Of a stretch of 56,885 bases of DNA, positions 18,924 to 28,368 are shown one piece after another. The notes beneath the pieces were generated by a model. It saw only the letters and a list, made by a program, of their open reading frames with translations, ran no database searches and was not told the DNA's origin. Every line of letters starts with the position of its first letter. Positions within the stretch are counted from its first letter, which is position 1. The stretch is from Pseudomonadota bacterium (GTDB lineage: Bacteria; Pseudomonadota; Gammaproteobacteria; Burkholderiales; Burkholderiaceae_C): positions 1 through 56,885 of the forward strand of contig JAJZEC010000016.1 of the NCBI GenBank assembly GCA_021805825.1, read 5' to 3'. Made by a program: the position numbers and the translations under genes.

Positions 18924-21689
18924 ATGAACCGCAACCCCGACACTGCTCCGATGCTGCTGCTCGTCGATGGCTCCAGCTACCTGTACCGTGCCTACCATGC
19001 GATGCCGGATCTGCGCGGGCCGGCCGGTGAGCCCACCGGGGCGCTGATGGGAATCACCGCGATGCTGCGGCGCCTGCGGCAGCAGTTCCCTGCCGAGCAG
19101 GGCTTCGTGCACGCGGCCTGCGTGTTCGACTCCAAGGGCCCGAATTTCCGCAACGAGCTGTACGCCGACTACAAGGCGCACCGCGCGCCCATGCCGGAGG
19201 ATCTGGTGGCGCAGGTGGAGCCCATCCGCGAGGTCGTGCGGCTGATGGGCTGGCCGCTGCTGGTGGTGCCGGGGGTGGAGGCCGACGACGTCATCGCCAC
19301 CCTTGCCGCACGGGCCGCGGCGCGCGGCATGCGCACCCTGGTCTCGACAGGCGACAAGGATCTGGCGCAGCTGGTCGACGACCATGTGACCCTGGTCAAC
19401 ACCATGACCAACGAAACCCTGGATCGCGACGGCGTGCTGGCCCGCTTCGGCGTGCCGCCCGATCGCATCGTCGACTACCTGTGCCTGGTCGGCGACGCCG
19501 CGGACAACGTGCCGGGGGTACCCAAGGTCGGCCCGAAGACCGCCGTGAAATGGCTGCAGCAATACGGCAGCCTGGACGGCGTGATCGCGCACGCGCAGGC
19601 AGTCGAAGGCACCGTCGGACGCAACCTGCGCGACAGCCTGGAGTGGCTGCCGCGCGCGCGCGAGCTGATCACCGTGCGGCGCGATTGCGACCTCGACGGG
19701 CATGCCTCCGACCTCGACCGCGAGTTGCTGCTGCAGCCCGAGGATGCGCAGGCGCTGCGGCCCTTTTTCGAGCGCTACGGCCTGAAGCGCTTCCTGCTGG
19801 ATCTTTCGGTGGGCGGGCCCGCCGTGGCGGGCAGGGAAGCGGCCGCGCCGCAGGAGCCACCGGCAGGCGGCGCGCCCGCGGTGGCAGGACACTACGAGAC
19901 CGTGCTCGACCTGGATCGCCTGCGGTACTGGCTGCGGCGCATCGAGGAGGCCGGCTTGACCGCGCTGGACACCGAAACCGATTCCCTCGACCCGATGCAT
20001 GCGCGCCTGGTCGGCATCTCGCTGGCCGTGCAGCCTGGACAGGGGGCCTACATCGCGCTGGCGCATGCCTACGCGGGCTGCCCCGCGCAGTTGCCGATGG
20101 AGCAGGTGCTGGAACTGTTGCGCCCCTGGCTGGAGGATGCGCGCCACGCCAAGCTGGGGCAGAACAGCAAGTACGACGCGCATGTGCTGCGCAACGCGGG
20201 CATCGAGGTGCGCGGCTATGTGCACGACACCCTGCTGCAGAGCTATGTGCTGGAGGCCCACAAGCCGCATGCGCTGGACAGCCTGGTGTCACGCCACCTC
20301 GGTCGCGACGACACGCTGAGCTACGAACAGGTCTGTGGCAAGGGGGCCAAGGCCATCACCTTCGACCAGGTCGATCTGGAACTGGCCACGCGCTACAGCG
20401 GGGAGGACTCCGACCTGTGCCTGCAGGTGCACCACAAGCTGTGGCCGCAGATCGAGGCCGACCCCGGGCTGGCGCGCATCTATGCCCTGGAAATGCGCGT
20501 CAGCGGGGTGCTGCAGCGCATGGAGCGTGTGGGCGTATTGATCGACGCCGAGGCCTTGCGCGCGCAAAGCGCCAGCCTCGGCCAGCGCCTGCGCGACATC
20601 GAGCAGCACGCCTGGGAACTGGCCGGCGCGCCGTTCAACCTGGGCAGCCCGCGGCAGGTCGGCGAGGTGCTGTTCGGCAAGCTGCAGCTTCCGGTGCGCA
20701 AGAAGACGGCGTCCGGAACTCCATCGACCGACGAGGAGGTGCTGGAAAAGCTGGCCGAGGACTATCCGCTGCCGCGGGTGCTGCTCGAGCACCGCGCCTT
20801 GTCCAAGCTGCGCAGCACCTACACCGAGAAGCTGCCGCAGATGGTCGACGGCGCCACCGGAAGGGTGCATACCCATTACGCCCAGGCGGTCGCGGTGACC
20901 GGGCGCCTGGCTTCCAACGATCCGAACCTGCAGAACATCCCGGTGCGCACCGCCGAGGGTCGGCGCATCCGCGAGGCCTTCATCGCGCCGCCCGGCTGCT
21001 GCATTGCCTCGAGTGATTATTCGCAGATCGAGTTGCGCATCATGGCGCATCTGTCGCAGGACGCCGGGTTGCTGCGAGCCTTCGCCGCGGGCGAGGACAT
21101 CCATCGCGCGACCGCGGCGGAGATCTTCGGCGTGTCGCCGCAGGCGGTCGATGCCGAGCAGCGGCGCATGGCCAAGGTGATCAACTTCGGGCTGATCTAC
21201 GGCATGAGCGCCTTCGGTCTGGCGCGCAACCTGGGGCTCGAGCGCGATGCCGCGCAGGTTTACATCCAGCGCTACTTCAGCCGCTATCCGGGGGTTGCCG
21301 AGTACATGGCGCGCACCCGCGACGAGGCCACGCAGCATGGCTGGGTCCGCACGGCCTTCGGGCGCAGGCTGTGGCTGCCGGAGATCCATTCCCCGAACGG
21401 CCCACGCCGGGCTGCGGCGCAGCGCGCGGCGATCAACGCGCCGATGCAGGGTACCGCCGCCGACCTGATCAAGATGGCCATGCTGGCGGTCGAGGATGCG
21501 CTGCTGCGCGACGGCCTGCGTACGCGCATGGTCATGCAGGTGCACGACGAACTGGTGCTGGAGGTGCCCGACGACGAGATCGACTGGGTGCGCCAGCACA
21601 TTCCGGTCCTGATGGCCGGAGTTGCCGAACTGTCCGTGCCGCTGGTCGCCGAACTGGGCCTCGGTGCGAACTGGGGGGCGGCGCATTAG
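18924..21689 (+). CDS. polA: DNA polymerase I
   Basis: 921 residues with all three domains. The 5'-3' exonuclease (1-~290) has LLVDGSSYLYRAYHA, GVEADDVIATLA and GDAADNVPGVPKVGPKTA. The 3'-5' proofreading domain keeps acidic residues: ExoI DTETDSL (~349), ExoII GQNSKYDAHVL and ExoIII YSGEDSD. The polymerase (~530-921) has SSDYSQIELRIMAHLS (motif A, ~697), RRMAKVINFGLIYGMSAF (O helix) and VHDELVLEV (motif C, ~873). It fills gaps in repair and removes Okazaki primers. Proofreading looks intact, unlike in some bacterial PolA. Confidence 0.98.
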   Translation: MNRNPDTAPMLLLVDGSSYLYRAYHAMPDLRGPAGEPTGALMGITAMLRRLRQQFPAEQGFVHAACVFDSKGPNFRNELYADYKAHRAPMPEDLVAQVEPIREVVRLMGWPLLVVPGVEADDVIATLAARAAARGMRTLVSTGDKDLAQLVDDHVTLVNTMTNETLDRDGVLARFGVPPDRIVDYLCLVGDAADNVPGVPKVGPKTAVKWLQQYGSLDGVIAHAQAVEGTVGRNLRDSLEWLPRARELITVRRDCDLDGHASDLDRELLLQPEDAQALRPFFERYGLKRFLLDLSVGGPAVAGREAAAPQEPPAGGAPAVAGHYETVLDLDRLRYWLRRIEEAGLTALDTETDSLDPMHARLVGISLAVQPGQGAYIALAHAYAGCPAQLPMEQVLELLRPWLEDARHAKLGQNSKYDAHVLRNAGIEVRGYVHDTLLQSYVLEAHKPHALDSLVSRHLGRDDTLSYEQVCGKGAKAITFDQVDLELATRYSGEDSDLCLQVHHKLWPQIEADPGLARIYALEMRVSGVLQRMERVGVLIDAEALRAQSASLGQRLRDIEQHAWELAGAPFNLGSPRQVGEVLFGKLQLPVRKKTASGTPSTDEEVLEKLAEDYPLPRVLLEHRALSKLRSTYTEKLPQMVDGATGRVHTHYAQAVAVTGRLASNDPNLQNIPVRTAEGRRIREAFIAPPGCCIASSDYSQIELRIMAHLSQDAGLLRAFAAGEDIHRATAAEIFGVSPQAVDAEQRRMAKVINFGLIYGMSAFGLARNLGLERDAAQVYIQRYFSRYPGVAEYMARTRDEATQHGWVRTAFGRRLWLPEIHSPNGPRRAAAQRAAINAPMQGTAADLIKMAMLAVEDALLRDGLRTRMVMQVHDELVLEVPDDEIDWVRQHIPVLMAGVAELSVPLVAELGLGANWGAAH

Positions 21690-21700
21690 TTGCCCCCTCC

Positions 21701-21785
21701 GTCGCCGGGGGCGACCCCGGCTCCGTCCCCCCGAGGGGGACACCCCCTGCCTTGGGGCGGCCCTGCGGCAGGAGGGTACTCGGCC
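21701..21785. repeat. GC-rich palindromic intergenic repeat, likely bidirectional terminator
   Basis: Between convergent polA and the usp genes lie stacked hairpins: GTCGCC-GGG-GGCGAC at 21701-21715, GTCCCCC-CGA-GGGGGAC at 21725-21741, and CTGCC...GGCAG around CCTTGGGGCGGCCC. This resembles, from memory, an abundant dispersed repeat placed between convergent genes in Burkholderiales such as Comamonadaceae. The rest of the gap to 21869 is G-rich, with a run of ten G at 21847-21856. Confidence 0.65.
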
Positions 21786-21869
21786 GCGGCGAGGAGTGCG
21801 GCGGCGGAGGGTGTCAGGCGGCGGTGGGGTGGGCTCTCTGCGTCGCGGGGGGGGGGCGTGACGGGGGCG

Positions 21870-22304
21870 TTATTTCACGACCAGAACCGGGAGGCGGGTG
21901 TGGGAGAGGACGCGGGCGGTCTGGCTGCCGAGCAGCGCCGAGCCCAGGCCGCTGCGGCCGTGGGAGGACATGACGATCAGATCGACATGTTCGCGCTCGG
22001 CTACCGCCAGCATGCCGCGCCACGCCAGGGTGTCTTCCTGCACCGCGGTGTTGCATTCGACCCCGGCCGCGCGCGCGGCGTCGGCCACCGCCTGCACCGC
22101 GGCCTCGGCCTGCCCGCGAATGGCTTCCTGCCAGCCTTCGATGCCCGTGGGCATGACCTCGATGGCGCCGATGTAGGGGTAGAGGTCGATGACCGACACC
22201 GCGGTCAGGCGCGCGCCTTGCTGCTTGGCCTGCTCCAGCGCCACGGGGATCGCACGCTGCGCCAGGTCGGAACCGTCGGTGGGGATGAGGATGTGCTTGA
22301 ACAT
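21870..22304 (-). CDS. Universal stress protein, UspA family
   Basis: 144 residues, one Usp domain. It starts MFKHILIPTDGSDLAQRA and ends with the nucleotide-loop pattern SSHG-x9-GS (HGRSGLGSALLGSQ) and LPVLVVK. The G-x2-G-x9-G[ST] pattern is retained apart from the first Gly, so ATP binding is plausible. It forms a pair with the adjacent usp gene 40 bp upstream, probably co-transcribed. Such pairs respond to anaerobiosis, starvation or redox stress; the trigger here is inferred only from the possible FNR-like site upstream. Confidence 0.93.
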   Translation of the reverse strand: MFKHILIPTDGSDLAQRAIPVALEQAKQQGARLTAVSVIDLYPYIGAIEVMPTGIEGWQEAIRGQAEAAVQAVADAARAAGVECNTAVQEDTLAWRGMLAVAEREHVDLIVMSSHGRSGLGSALLGSQTARVLSHTRLPVLVVK

Positions 22305-22344
22305 GTCGGGAATCTCCGTCCTTGGGATGATCCGGTGGCTTCGC

Positions 22345-22782
22345 TCAGCGCACCACCAGCACCGGCAGCTTCGAGTGGGTCAGCACCTTCTGGGTTTCGC
22401 TGCCCAGCAGCACGGCCTGCATCCCGCGACGACCGTGCGAGGCCATCACGACGAGGTCGCAGCCCTTGACCTGGGCCGCGTCGAGCAGGGCCTTCCAGGG
22501 GTGCGCGTCCTCGGAGACCACGCATTCGCAGGCCAGGCCGGCTGCCTTGCAGGCATCGACCAGCGGCTGCAGCGCGGCATCCGCCGCGCGCGTGGTCGTG
22601 GCCCGGTACTCGTCCGCGGTGATCGGAACCGCATCGGCCAGGCCGGCGTAGGGGTAGGGATCGGTGACCGCGGCGCCGAGGATCGGAATGTTGCCGCACA
22701 GCCGGGCCATTTCGACAGCAGGCGCTATGGCCTTGGCCGCGGTGGGGGAACCATCGAGTGGTACGAGGATCTTCTTGTACAT
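22345..22782 (-). CDS. Universal stress protein, UspA family (second copy)
   Basis: 145 residues, one Usp domain: MYKKILVPLDGSPTAAKAI at the start and ASHGRRGMQAVLLGSETQ near the end, keeping the G-x9-G[ST] loop. It is clearly paralogous to the downstream usp gene, sharing a PYPYxG segment (residues ~40-48) absent from many Usps, so the pair probably arose by tandem duplication and then diverged. First gene of the pair. Confidence 0.93.
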   Translation of the reverse strand: MYKKILVPLDGSPTAAKAIAPAVEMARLCGNIPILGAAVTDPYPYAGLADAVPITADEYRATTTRAADAALQPLVDACKAAGLACECVVSEDAHPWKALLDAAQVKGCDLVVMASHGRRGMQAVLLGSETQKVLTHSKLPVLVVR

Positions 22783-22819
22783 GATGCGTCAGCTCCTGCG
22801 CCCGCAGGGGCGCGTGGTC

Positions 22820-22864
22820 ATTATGCTGCCTGCACAGCGGACGCGTGGTGTTGATCTGCGGCAA
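22820..22864 (-). promoter_or_regulatory. Possible -10 and FNR-like site for the usp pair
   Basis: On the minus strand CATAAT (22820-22825) lies ~38 nt before the second usp start. TTGAT-N4-GGCAA (22851-22864, plus-strand reading) matches 8 of 10 positions of the FNR/ANR consensus TTGAT-N4-ATCAA. Its centre is ~44 bp upstream of the expected transcription start, near the -41.5 position of class II activation. Suggestive only. Confidence 0.35.
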
Positions 22865-22909
22865 CCTCGGCAACGCCGAGGCCTTGGTCGGGGTGTGCCC
22901 GGCGCGGAT

Positions 22910-23788
22910 TCAGGGTTGGCTGCCGCGTGCCACGGGGCGCGCGGCATCGGCGCACCACTGGCTCCACGAACCCGGGTACAGACTGGCGCCCCCCAGGCCG
23001 GCCAGTTCCAGGGCGAGCAGGTTGTGGCATGCCGAGACCCCCGATCCGCACTGGCAGACCACCTGCGATGCCTCGCGACCCTGCAGCCGTTGCAGCCACT
23101 GCGTGCGCAACTCCGCCGCCGGCAGGAAGCTGCCGTCGGCGCGCAGGTTGTCGTGGTAGAACCTGCACACGGCTCCGGGGATGTGGCCCCCGACCGGATC
23201 CAGGGTTTCGCCCTCGCCCGCATAGCGCTGGGGCGATCGCGCATCGACGACCAGGTGCCGGCGCCGCATGCCCTGTACGTCGGCCAGGAGTTCCTCGACG
23301 TCGACGGTCGGCATGCCGGGGCGCGGCTGGGCCTGGAAATCCCCCGCCTGCCGCGCGGCCGCCGGGCCGCTTTCGGCTTCGCCTCCGGCGGCCAGCCAGG
23401 CCTGCCAGCCACCGTCGAGCACCGCCACCTGTTGCACGCCCAGCCAGCGCAGCAGCCACCACAGGCGCGACGAAAAGCAGTTCAGGTTGCGGTCGTAGGC
23501 GACCACCGGCTGTGCCTGGCGCAGCCCCAGCGCGGCCAGGCGCCGCTGCAGATCCTCGCGCCGCGGCAGCGGGTGCCGGCCGAGGCCCGGTTCCGGTGCC
23601 GCGGACAGGTCGCGGTCGAGGTGCATGTGCACGGCCCCGGGGATGTGCGCCTCCGAGAAGGCGCGCACCCCGGCCTCCGGCGCGGCAAGTTCATGGCTGC
23701 AATCGACCACCAGCACATCGGGCAGCCAGCGGCGCAGCCCGGCGGGGTCGATCAGCGGGGTGGGGAAGGGCGTGGTGGAAGGCGTCAT
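22910..23788 (-). CDS. sseA: Thiosulfate/3-mercaptopyruvate sulfurtransferase (tandem rhodanese)
   Basis: 292 residues in two rhodanese domains. The N-terminal domain is non-catalytic (VVDCSHELAAPEAG, SRLWWLLRWLGVQQVAVLDGG). The C-terminal domain has DPVGGHIPGAV and the active loop CGSGVSACH with Cys ~247. CGSGVT/S is the mercaptopyruvate-type loop rather than the CRKGV type of thiosulfate rhodaneses. Transfers sulfane sulfur to cyanide or thiols. Its ATG overlaps the stop of the upstream Rieske gene by 4 bp (ATGA), so the two are translationally coupled. Confidence 0.92.
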   Translation of the reverse strand: MTPSTTPFPTPLIDPAGLRRWLPDVLVVDCSHELAAPEAGVRAFSEAHIPGAVHMHLDRDLSAAPEPGLGRHPLPRREDLQRRLAALGLRQAQPVVAYDRNLNCFSSRLWWLLRWLGVQQVAVLDGGWQAWLAAGGEAESGPAAARQAGDFQAQPRPGMPTVDVEELLADVQGMRRRHLVVDARSPQRYAGEGETLDPVGGHIPGAVCRFYHDNLRADGSFLPAAELRTQWLQRLQGREASQVVCQCGSGVSACHNLLALELAGLGGASLYPGSWSQWCADAARPVARGSQP

Positions 23789-24957
23789 CGTTCGCGGCCC
23801 ATGTGGAATGCGTCGTGCGCGGGGTATCCCATGCGTGCCCGCCACCAGGCGTGGAAGTGCCGCATGCCGTCTTCCATCGGCGATTGGTAGGGGCCATGCT
23901 CCTCCTGCCCGCGCTGCAGCAGCGCCAGCCGGCCGGCTTCCATGCGCAGGGCGATCTCGTCGTCCTCGACGCAGGTCTCCATGTAGGCTGCGCGCTCGGC
24001 TTCGATGAATTCGCGTTCGAAGGCGGCGATTTCCTCGGGGTAATAGAACTCCACCACGTTCAAGGTCTTCTGCGGGCCCTGCGGGTACAGCGCCGAGACC
24101 ACGAGCACGTGCGGATACCACTCGAGCATCAGGTTGGGGTACAGGGTGAGCCACACCGCGCCGTGCTGCGGAGCGACGCCCTGGCGGTACTTCAGCAGTT
24201 CCTGGTGCCAGCGCGCGTAGACCTCGCTGCCAGCCCTTCGCAGCTGGTTGTTGACGCCCACCGTCTGCACGCTGAAATGCGCGCCGAAATCCCAGCGCAG
24301 ATCGTCGCAGCTGACGAACTGCCCGAGCCCGGGGTGGAAGGGCACGACGTGGTAGTCCTCCAGGTAGACCTCGATGAAGGTCTTCCAGTTGTAGTCGCAG
24401 ACATGGTGCTCGACGTGATCCAGCACGTAGCCGCTGAAGTCGAATTCGGCTCCGCCGGTCATCGGGGCCAGCGCCCGCGTGACATCGAATCCGTTGCGCT
24501 CGAACAGCAGCCCGCGCCAGTTCTGCGGGGTGTCGAAGCGCTGCAGGTGCAGGCAGGGATCCTGGTCGAAATGCGGGGCGCCCAGCAGCCGGCCCTGCAG
24601 GTCATAAGTCCAGCGGTGGATCGGGCAGACGATGTTGCGGCCGACTTGGCCTCGGCCACGCAGCATCACCGCCTGGCGGTGGCGGCAGACGTTCGACAGG
24701 AGCTCGATGCCCGAGGCCGTGCGCAGCAGCACGCGACCCTCGCCTTCCTGGGGCAGCGCGTAGTAGTCGCCCACCTCGGGCAGCGCAAGTTCGTGCCCGA
24801 GATAGCGCGGGCCGGCATCGAAGATGAGCTGTTTCTCCTTCGCATAGGGTTCGGGGTCGAAATAGGAACCAAGCGCCAGCTGGATCCTGCCCGTGGCTTC
24901 CGCGGCCTTTGCCGCCACCGGAGCCTCCTGTGCGTCGTGCAGGCTCAAATCCGCCAT
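23785..24957 (-). CDS. Rieske-type aromatic ring-hydroxylating oxygenase, alpha subunit-like
   Basis: 390 residues. The Rieske [2Fe-2S] site is Cys91-x-His93 ... Cys111-x2-His114 (CRHRQAVML and CPIHRWTYDL). The mononuclear-iron site is EDYHVVPFHPG (Asp200, His202, His207), with a likely third acidic ligand in VEDDEIALRMEAG. No beta subunit, ferredoxin or reductase gene is nearby, so electrons must come from elsewhere. The substrate is unknown. The close coupling with the sulfurtransferase gene hints at a sulfur-containing or housekeeping substrate rather than aromatic catabolism, but that is speculation. Divergent from xseB. Confidence 0.9.
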   Translation of the reverse strand: MADLSLHDAQEAPVAAKAAEATGRIQLALGSYFDPEPYAKEKQLIFDAGPRYLGHELALPEVGDYYALPQEGEGRVLLRTASGIELLSNVCRHRQAVMLRGRGQVGRNIVCPIHRWTYDLQGRLLGAPHFDQDPCLHLQRFDTPQNWRGLLFERNGFDVTRALAPMTGGAEFDFSGYVLDHVEHHVCDYNWKTFIEVYLEDYHVVPFHPGLGQFVSCDDLRWDFGAHFSVQTVGVNNQLRRAGSEVYARWHQELLKYRQGVAPQHGAVWLTLYPNLMLEWYPHVLVVSALYPQGPQKTLNVVEFYYPEEIAAFEREFIEAERAAYMETCVEDDEIALRMEAGRLALLQRGQEEHGPYQSPMEDGMRHFHAWWRARMGYPAHDAFHMGRER

Positions 24958-25142
24958 GATGTGTGCGAAATCTCCTGGAAAATCAATCGGCTAAAAGTGC
25001 GTGATTGTACCCGCTGCGGGGCCGCGCCGAAGCGCGCGGCATCGCTGGATGCGCGCTGGGGATAACATAGGTACTTTTCTCCGGGCGGCGAGCGCCTGCC
25101 TGCGCGCGTGGGCGCGCCGCGCCGGAACCGACGGACGCCCCG

Positions 25143-25394
25143 ATGACCGCAACTTCGCGCAAAGCTTCGGCGCAGCCGGCGAGCTACGAGCAGGCCGCCG
25201 CCGAGCTCGAGCAGCTGGTGCAGCAGTTGGAGTCCGGGCAGATGAGCCTGGACGATACCCTGAAATCCTATGCCCGCGGTGCGCAGCTGCTGGCCTACTG
25301 CCGCGAGCGCCTGCAGTCGGTGGAGCAGCAGGTGCAGATCCTGGATGCGGGGGAGCTCAAGCCCTATGTCGAGCATCTACCCGGCGAAGACTGA
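25143..25394 (+). CDS. xseB: Exodeoxyribonuclease VII small subunit
   Basis: 83 residues. The family core SYEQAAAELEQLVQQLESGQ, then MSLDDTLKSYARGAQLL, forms the two-helix hairpin that binds XseA. The enzyme degrades single-stranded DNA to oligonucleotides; the large subunit XseA is not in this window. First gene of xseB-ispA-dxs; the ispA start lies inside its 3' end. Confidence 0.95.
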   Translation: MTATSRKASAQPASYEQAAAELEQLVQQLESGQMSLDDTLKSYARGAQLLAYCRERLQSVEQQVQILDAGELKPYVEHLPGED

Positions 25395-26334
25395 GTCCGA
25401 CGAGCGCGGCGCAGCCCCGCAGGGCGAGGACTTCGAGGCCTGGGCCGGGCGCCTGGCCGCGCGTGCCCGCGGCCTCGTCGACCGCCAGACCGGCGGCACG
25501 TTGAGCCCAGGCTCGCCGCTTGGCGAGGCGATGCACTACGCCGCCGCGCTGGGTGGCAAACGCATGCGGCCGCTGCTGGTCTGGGCCACCGGGGACTGTG
25601 TACAGGCTCCGCTGGAGGCGCTGGATGCGGCTGCCTGCGCGGTGGAACTGATGCATGCCTACTCCCTGGTGCACGACGATCTGCCGTGCATGGACAACGA
25701 CGTGCTGCGCCGCGGGCAGCCGACCGTGCATGTGCGCTACGGCGAGGCCATGGCGCTGCTGGCCGGGGATGCGTTGCAGACGCGCGCCTTCGAGGTGCTC
25801 AGTGGCGACGAGGCCGTGCCGGCGCCGTTGCGCGCCCGCCTGTGCGCCCTGCTCGCCGCGGCCGCGGGAGCCGGTGGCATGGCCGGCGGGCAGGCGCTCG
25901 ACCTGGCCGCGACGGGGCGGCAGCTGGAGCTGGCCGCGCTGCGCGACATGCACGCGCGCAAGACCGGAGCGCTGCTGCGCGCCAGCGTGCTGATGGGGCT
26001 GGCCTGCGGCGCCGGGCGCGATCCCCTGCTGGTGCAGGACTGCGAGCCCATGCTGCTGCGCTATGCGCAGGCTGTCGGGCTGGCCTTCCAGGTGGTCGAC
26101 GACGTGCTGGATGCCAGTACCGACTCGGCCACGCTGGGCAAGACCGCCGGCAAGGACGCGGCGCAGGGCAAGGCCACCTTCGTCTCGCTGCTGGGCATCG
26201 AGACGGCGCGCGAGCAGGCCCGGCAGTTGCTCGATGAGGCGTTGCAGGCGCTGGCACAGCTGCCGCCGGCGGCGCGTGCGCGCTCGACGCGGCTGGCCGA
26301 GCTGGCACGCCAGATCGTGGCGAGGAGTTTCTGA
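25366..26334 (+). CDS. ispA: Farnesyl diphosphate synthase
   Basis: Condenses isopentenyl and dimethylallyl diphosphates to geranyl and farnesyl diphosphate. 322 residues, about 20 longer than usual at the N-terminus. First Asp-rich motif [11 protein letters not shown] (~102-112), second [13 protein letters not shown] (~243), GGKRMRPLL for substrate binding and [19 protein letters not shown] at the C-terminal side. ATG 25366 overlaps xseB by 29 bp and is the only ATG before the conserved region; the extra N-terminal residues may be unstructured. The TGA overlaps the dxs ATG. Confidence 0.95.
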   Translation: MSSIYPAKTESDERGAAPQGEDFEAWAGRLAARARGLVDRQTGGTLSPGSPLGEAMHYAAALGGKRMRPLLVWATGDCVQAPLEALDAAACAVELMHAYSLVHDDLPCMDNDVLRRGQPTVHVRYGEAMALLAGDALQTRAFEVLSGDEAVPAPLRARLCALLAAAAGAGGMAGGQALDLAATGRQLELAALRDMHARKTGALLRASVLMGLACGAGRDPLLVQDCEPMLLRYAQAVGLAFQVVDDVLDASTDSATLGKTAGKDAAQGKATFVSLLGIETAREQARQLLDEALQALAQLPPAARARSTRLAELARQIVARSF

Positions 26335-28247
26335 TGAACCTGTTGAACGGCATCGACGACCCGCGCGCCCTGCGCCGGCTGGCACCCGAGCAGTTGCCCG
26401 AGGTCGCGCGGGAACTGCGCGCGTTTCTGTTGCAGACGGTGGCGCGCACCGGCGGCCACCTTTCGTCCAACCTGGGCACGGTGGAGCTGACGCTGGCGCT
26501 GCACTACGTGTTCGATACCCCGCATGACCGCCTGGTGTGGGATGTCGGACACCAGACCTACGCCCACAAGATCCTCACCGGGCGTCGCGAACAGATGGCC
26601 GGGTTGCGCCAGGCCGGGGGCATTTCCGGCTTCCCGCGACGCGAGGAATCGCCGTACGACACCTTCGGCACCGCGCATTCGTCGACCTCGATCTCGGCCG
26701 CGCTGGGATTGGCGCTGGCGGCGCGCGCGAAGGGCGAGCGGCGCAAGGTGGTGGCGGTCATCGGCGATGGCGCCATGACCGGAGGCATGGCCTTCGAGGC
26801 CCTGAACAATGCCGGGGTGCATCCCGAGGCCGATCTGCTGATCGTGCTCAACGACAACGACATGTCGATTTCGGCCCCGGTGGGAGCGCTCAACCGCTAC
26901 CTTGCGCGCTTGCTGTCGGGGCGCTTCTACGCCAGCGCCCGCGACGCGGCCAAGCAGGTGCTCAAGGCGGCGCCGCCGCCCCTGCTGGCGCTGGCGCGGC
27001 GGCTGGAGGAGCAGGCCAAGGGCCTGGTCGCGCCGGGCACGCTGTTCGAGGAGTTCGGCCTCGATTACGTCGGTCCGATCGACGGCCATGACCTGCACGC
27101 CCTGGTGCCCACGCTGCACAACCTGCGCGAGCGCAGCGGCCCGCGCCTGCTGCACGTGGTTACCCGCAAGGGCTACGGCTACAAGCTGGCGGAGGCCGAT
27201 CCGATCACCTACCACGGCCCCGGGCGCTTCGATCCGGCGGTAGGCATCAAGCCTCCGGCGGTCGCGCCGCGCCCGACCTTCGCCCAGGTGTTCGGCCACT
27301 GGCTGTGCGACATGGCGCAGGCTGATGCGCGGCTGATGGCCGTCACCCCGGCGATGTGCGAGGGTTCGGGAATGGTGGAGTTCGCGGCGCGTTACCCGAA
27401 GGCCTACTTCGACGTCGGCATCGCCGAGCAGCACGCAGTGACCTTCGCGGCCGGACTGGCCTGCGAGGGTCTGAAGCCGGTGGTGGCGATCTACTCGACC
27501 TTCCTGCAGCGGGCCTACGATCAGTTGATCCACGACGTGGCGCTGCAGAAACTGCCGGTGGTGTTCGCCATCGACCGTGCCGGCATCGTCGGCGCCGACG
27601 GCGCCACCCACACCGGCGCCTTCGACATCGCCGCGCTGCGCTGCGTTCCCGGCATGGTGCTGATGGCGCCCAGCGACGAGCTCGAATGCCGGCGCATGCT
27701 CAGCACCGCCTTCAGCCTCGACGGGCCGAGCGCGGTGCGCTACCCGCGGGGTGCCGGCGTCGGCGCCGCGGTCGATCGGGCCGACCTGTCGACGCTGCCG
27801 GTGGGGCGCGCGGTGCTGCGCCGCCAGGGGCAGGCCGCGGCGGGCCGGCGGCTGGCCATCCTGGCCTTCGGCCCGGTGCTGCACGCGGCGCGCCAGGCAG
27901 CCGAGGAGCTCGACGCGACCCTGGTCGACATGCGCTTCATCAAGCCGCTGGATCTGCAGATGCTGCAGCAGGTGGCCGCCGGGCACGACGCGCTGGTCAC
28001 GGTGGAGGAAGGGGCGGTGCGCGGCGGCGCCGGCTCGGCCTGCCTGGAGGAACTGCAGGCGCTGGGCTGGCAGCTGCCGGTGCTCACGCTGGGGTTGCCC
28101 GATGACTGGCTCGAGCACGGCGACCCGGCGCAGGTGGCTGCCGGGGTGGGACTGGACGGCGCCGGGCTGCTGCGCAGCATTCGCGCGCACTTCGCCGACC
28201 TGCTGGCACAGGGCGGCGGGCCGCGCCCGCAGGCGGCCAACGGGTGA
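26334..28247 (+). CDS. dxs: 1-deoxy-D-xylulose-5-phosphate synthase
   Basis: First enzyme of the MEP isoprenoid pathway, also feeding thiamine and pyridoxal synthesis; condenses pyruvate and glyceraldehyde-3-phosphate using thiamine diphosphate. 637 residues. Visible: [37 protein letters not shown], the TPP/Mg motif [18 protein letters not shown] (~146), [18 protein letters not shown] with the catalytic Glu, and [18 protein letters not shown]. It overlaps ispA by one base (TGATG), so the two isoprenoid enzymes are coupled. Confidence 0.98.
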   Translation: MNLLNGIDDPRALRRLAPEQLPEVARELRAFLLQTVARTGGHLSSNLGTVELTLALHYVFDTPHDRLVWDVGHQTYAHKILTGRREQMAGLRQAGGISGFPRREESPYDTFGTAHSSTSISAALGLALAARAKGERRKVVAVIGDGAMTGGMAFEALNNAGVHPEADLLIVLNDNDMSISAPVGALNRYLARLLSGRFYASARDAAKQVLKAAPPPLLALARRLEEQAKGLVAPGTLFEEFGLDYVGPIDGHDLHALVPTLHNLRERSGPRLLHVVTRKGYGYKLAEADPITYHGPGRFDPAVGIKPPAVAPRPTFAQVFGHWLCDMAQADARLMAVTPAMCEGSGMVEFAARYPKAYFDVGIAEQHAVTFAAGLACEGLKPVVAIYSTFLQRAYDQLIHDVALQKLPVVFAIDRAGIVGADGATHTGAFDIAALRCVPGMVLMAPSDELECRRMLSTAFSLDGPSAVRYPRGAGVGAAVDRADLSTLPVGRAVLRRQGQAAAGRRLAILAFGPVLHAARQAAEELDATLVDMRFIKPLDLQMLQQVAAGHDALVTVEEGAVRGGAGSACLEELQALGWQLPVLTLGLPDDWLEHGDPAQVAAGVGLDGAGLLRSIRAHFADLLAQGGGPRPQAANG

Positions 28248-28368
28248 GCCGCGGGTCGGCCCCCGCGCGGCCGCGGCGTGCAGCGTCGGCGCAGCGCCGC
28301 GATAATGGTGTTTTGACCGCCATGGTCAAGATTTCCCTCCGCGGGCCGCGTGGATCGCGGGCGCTACC

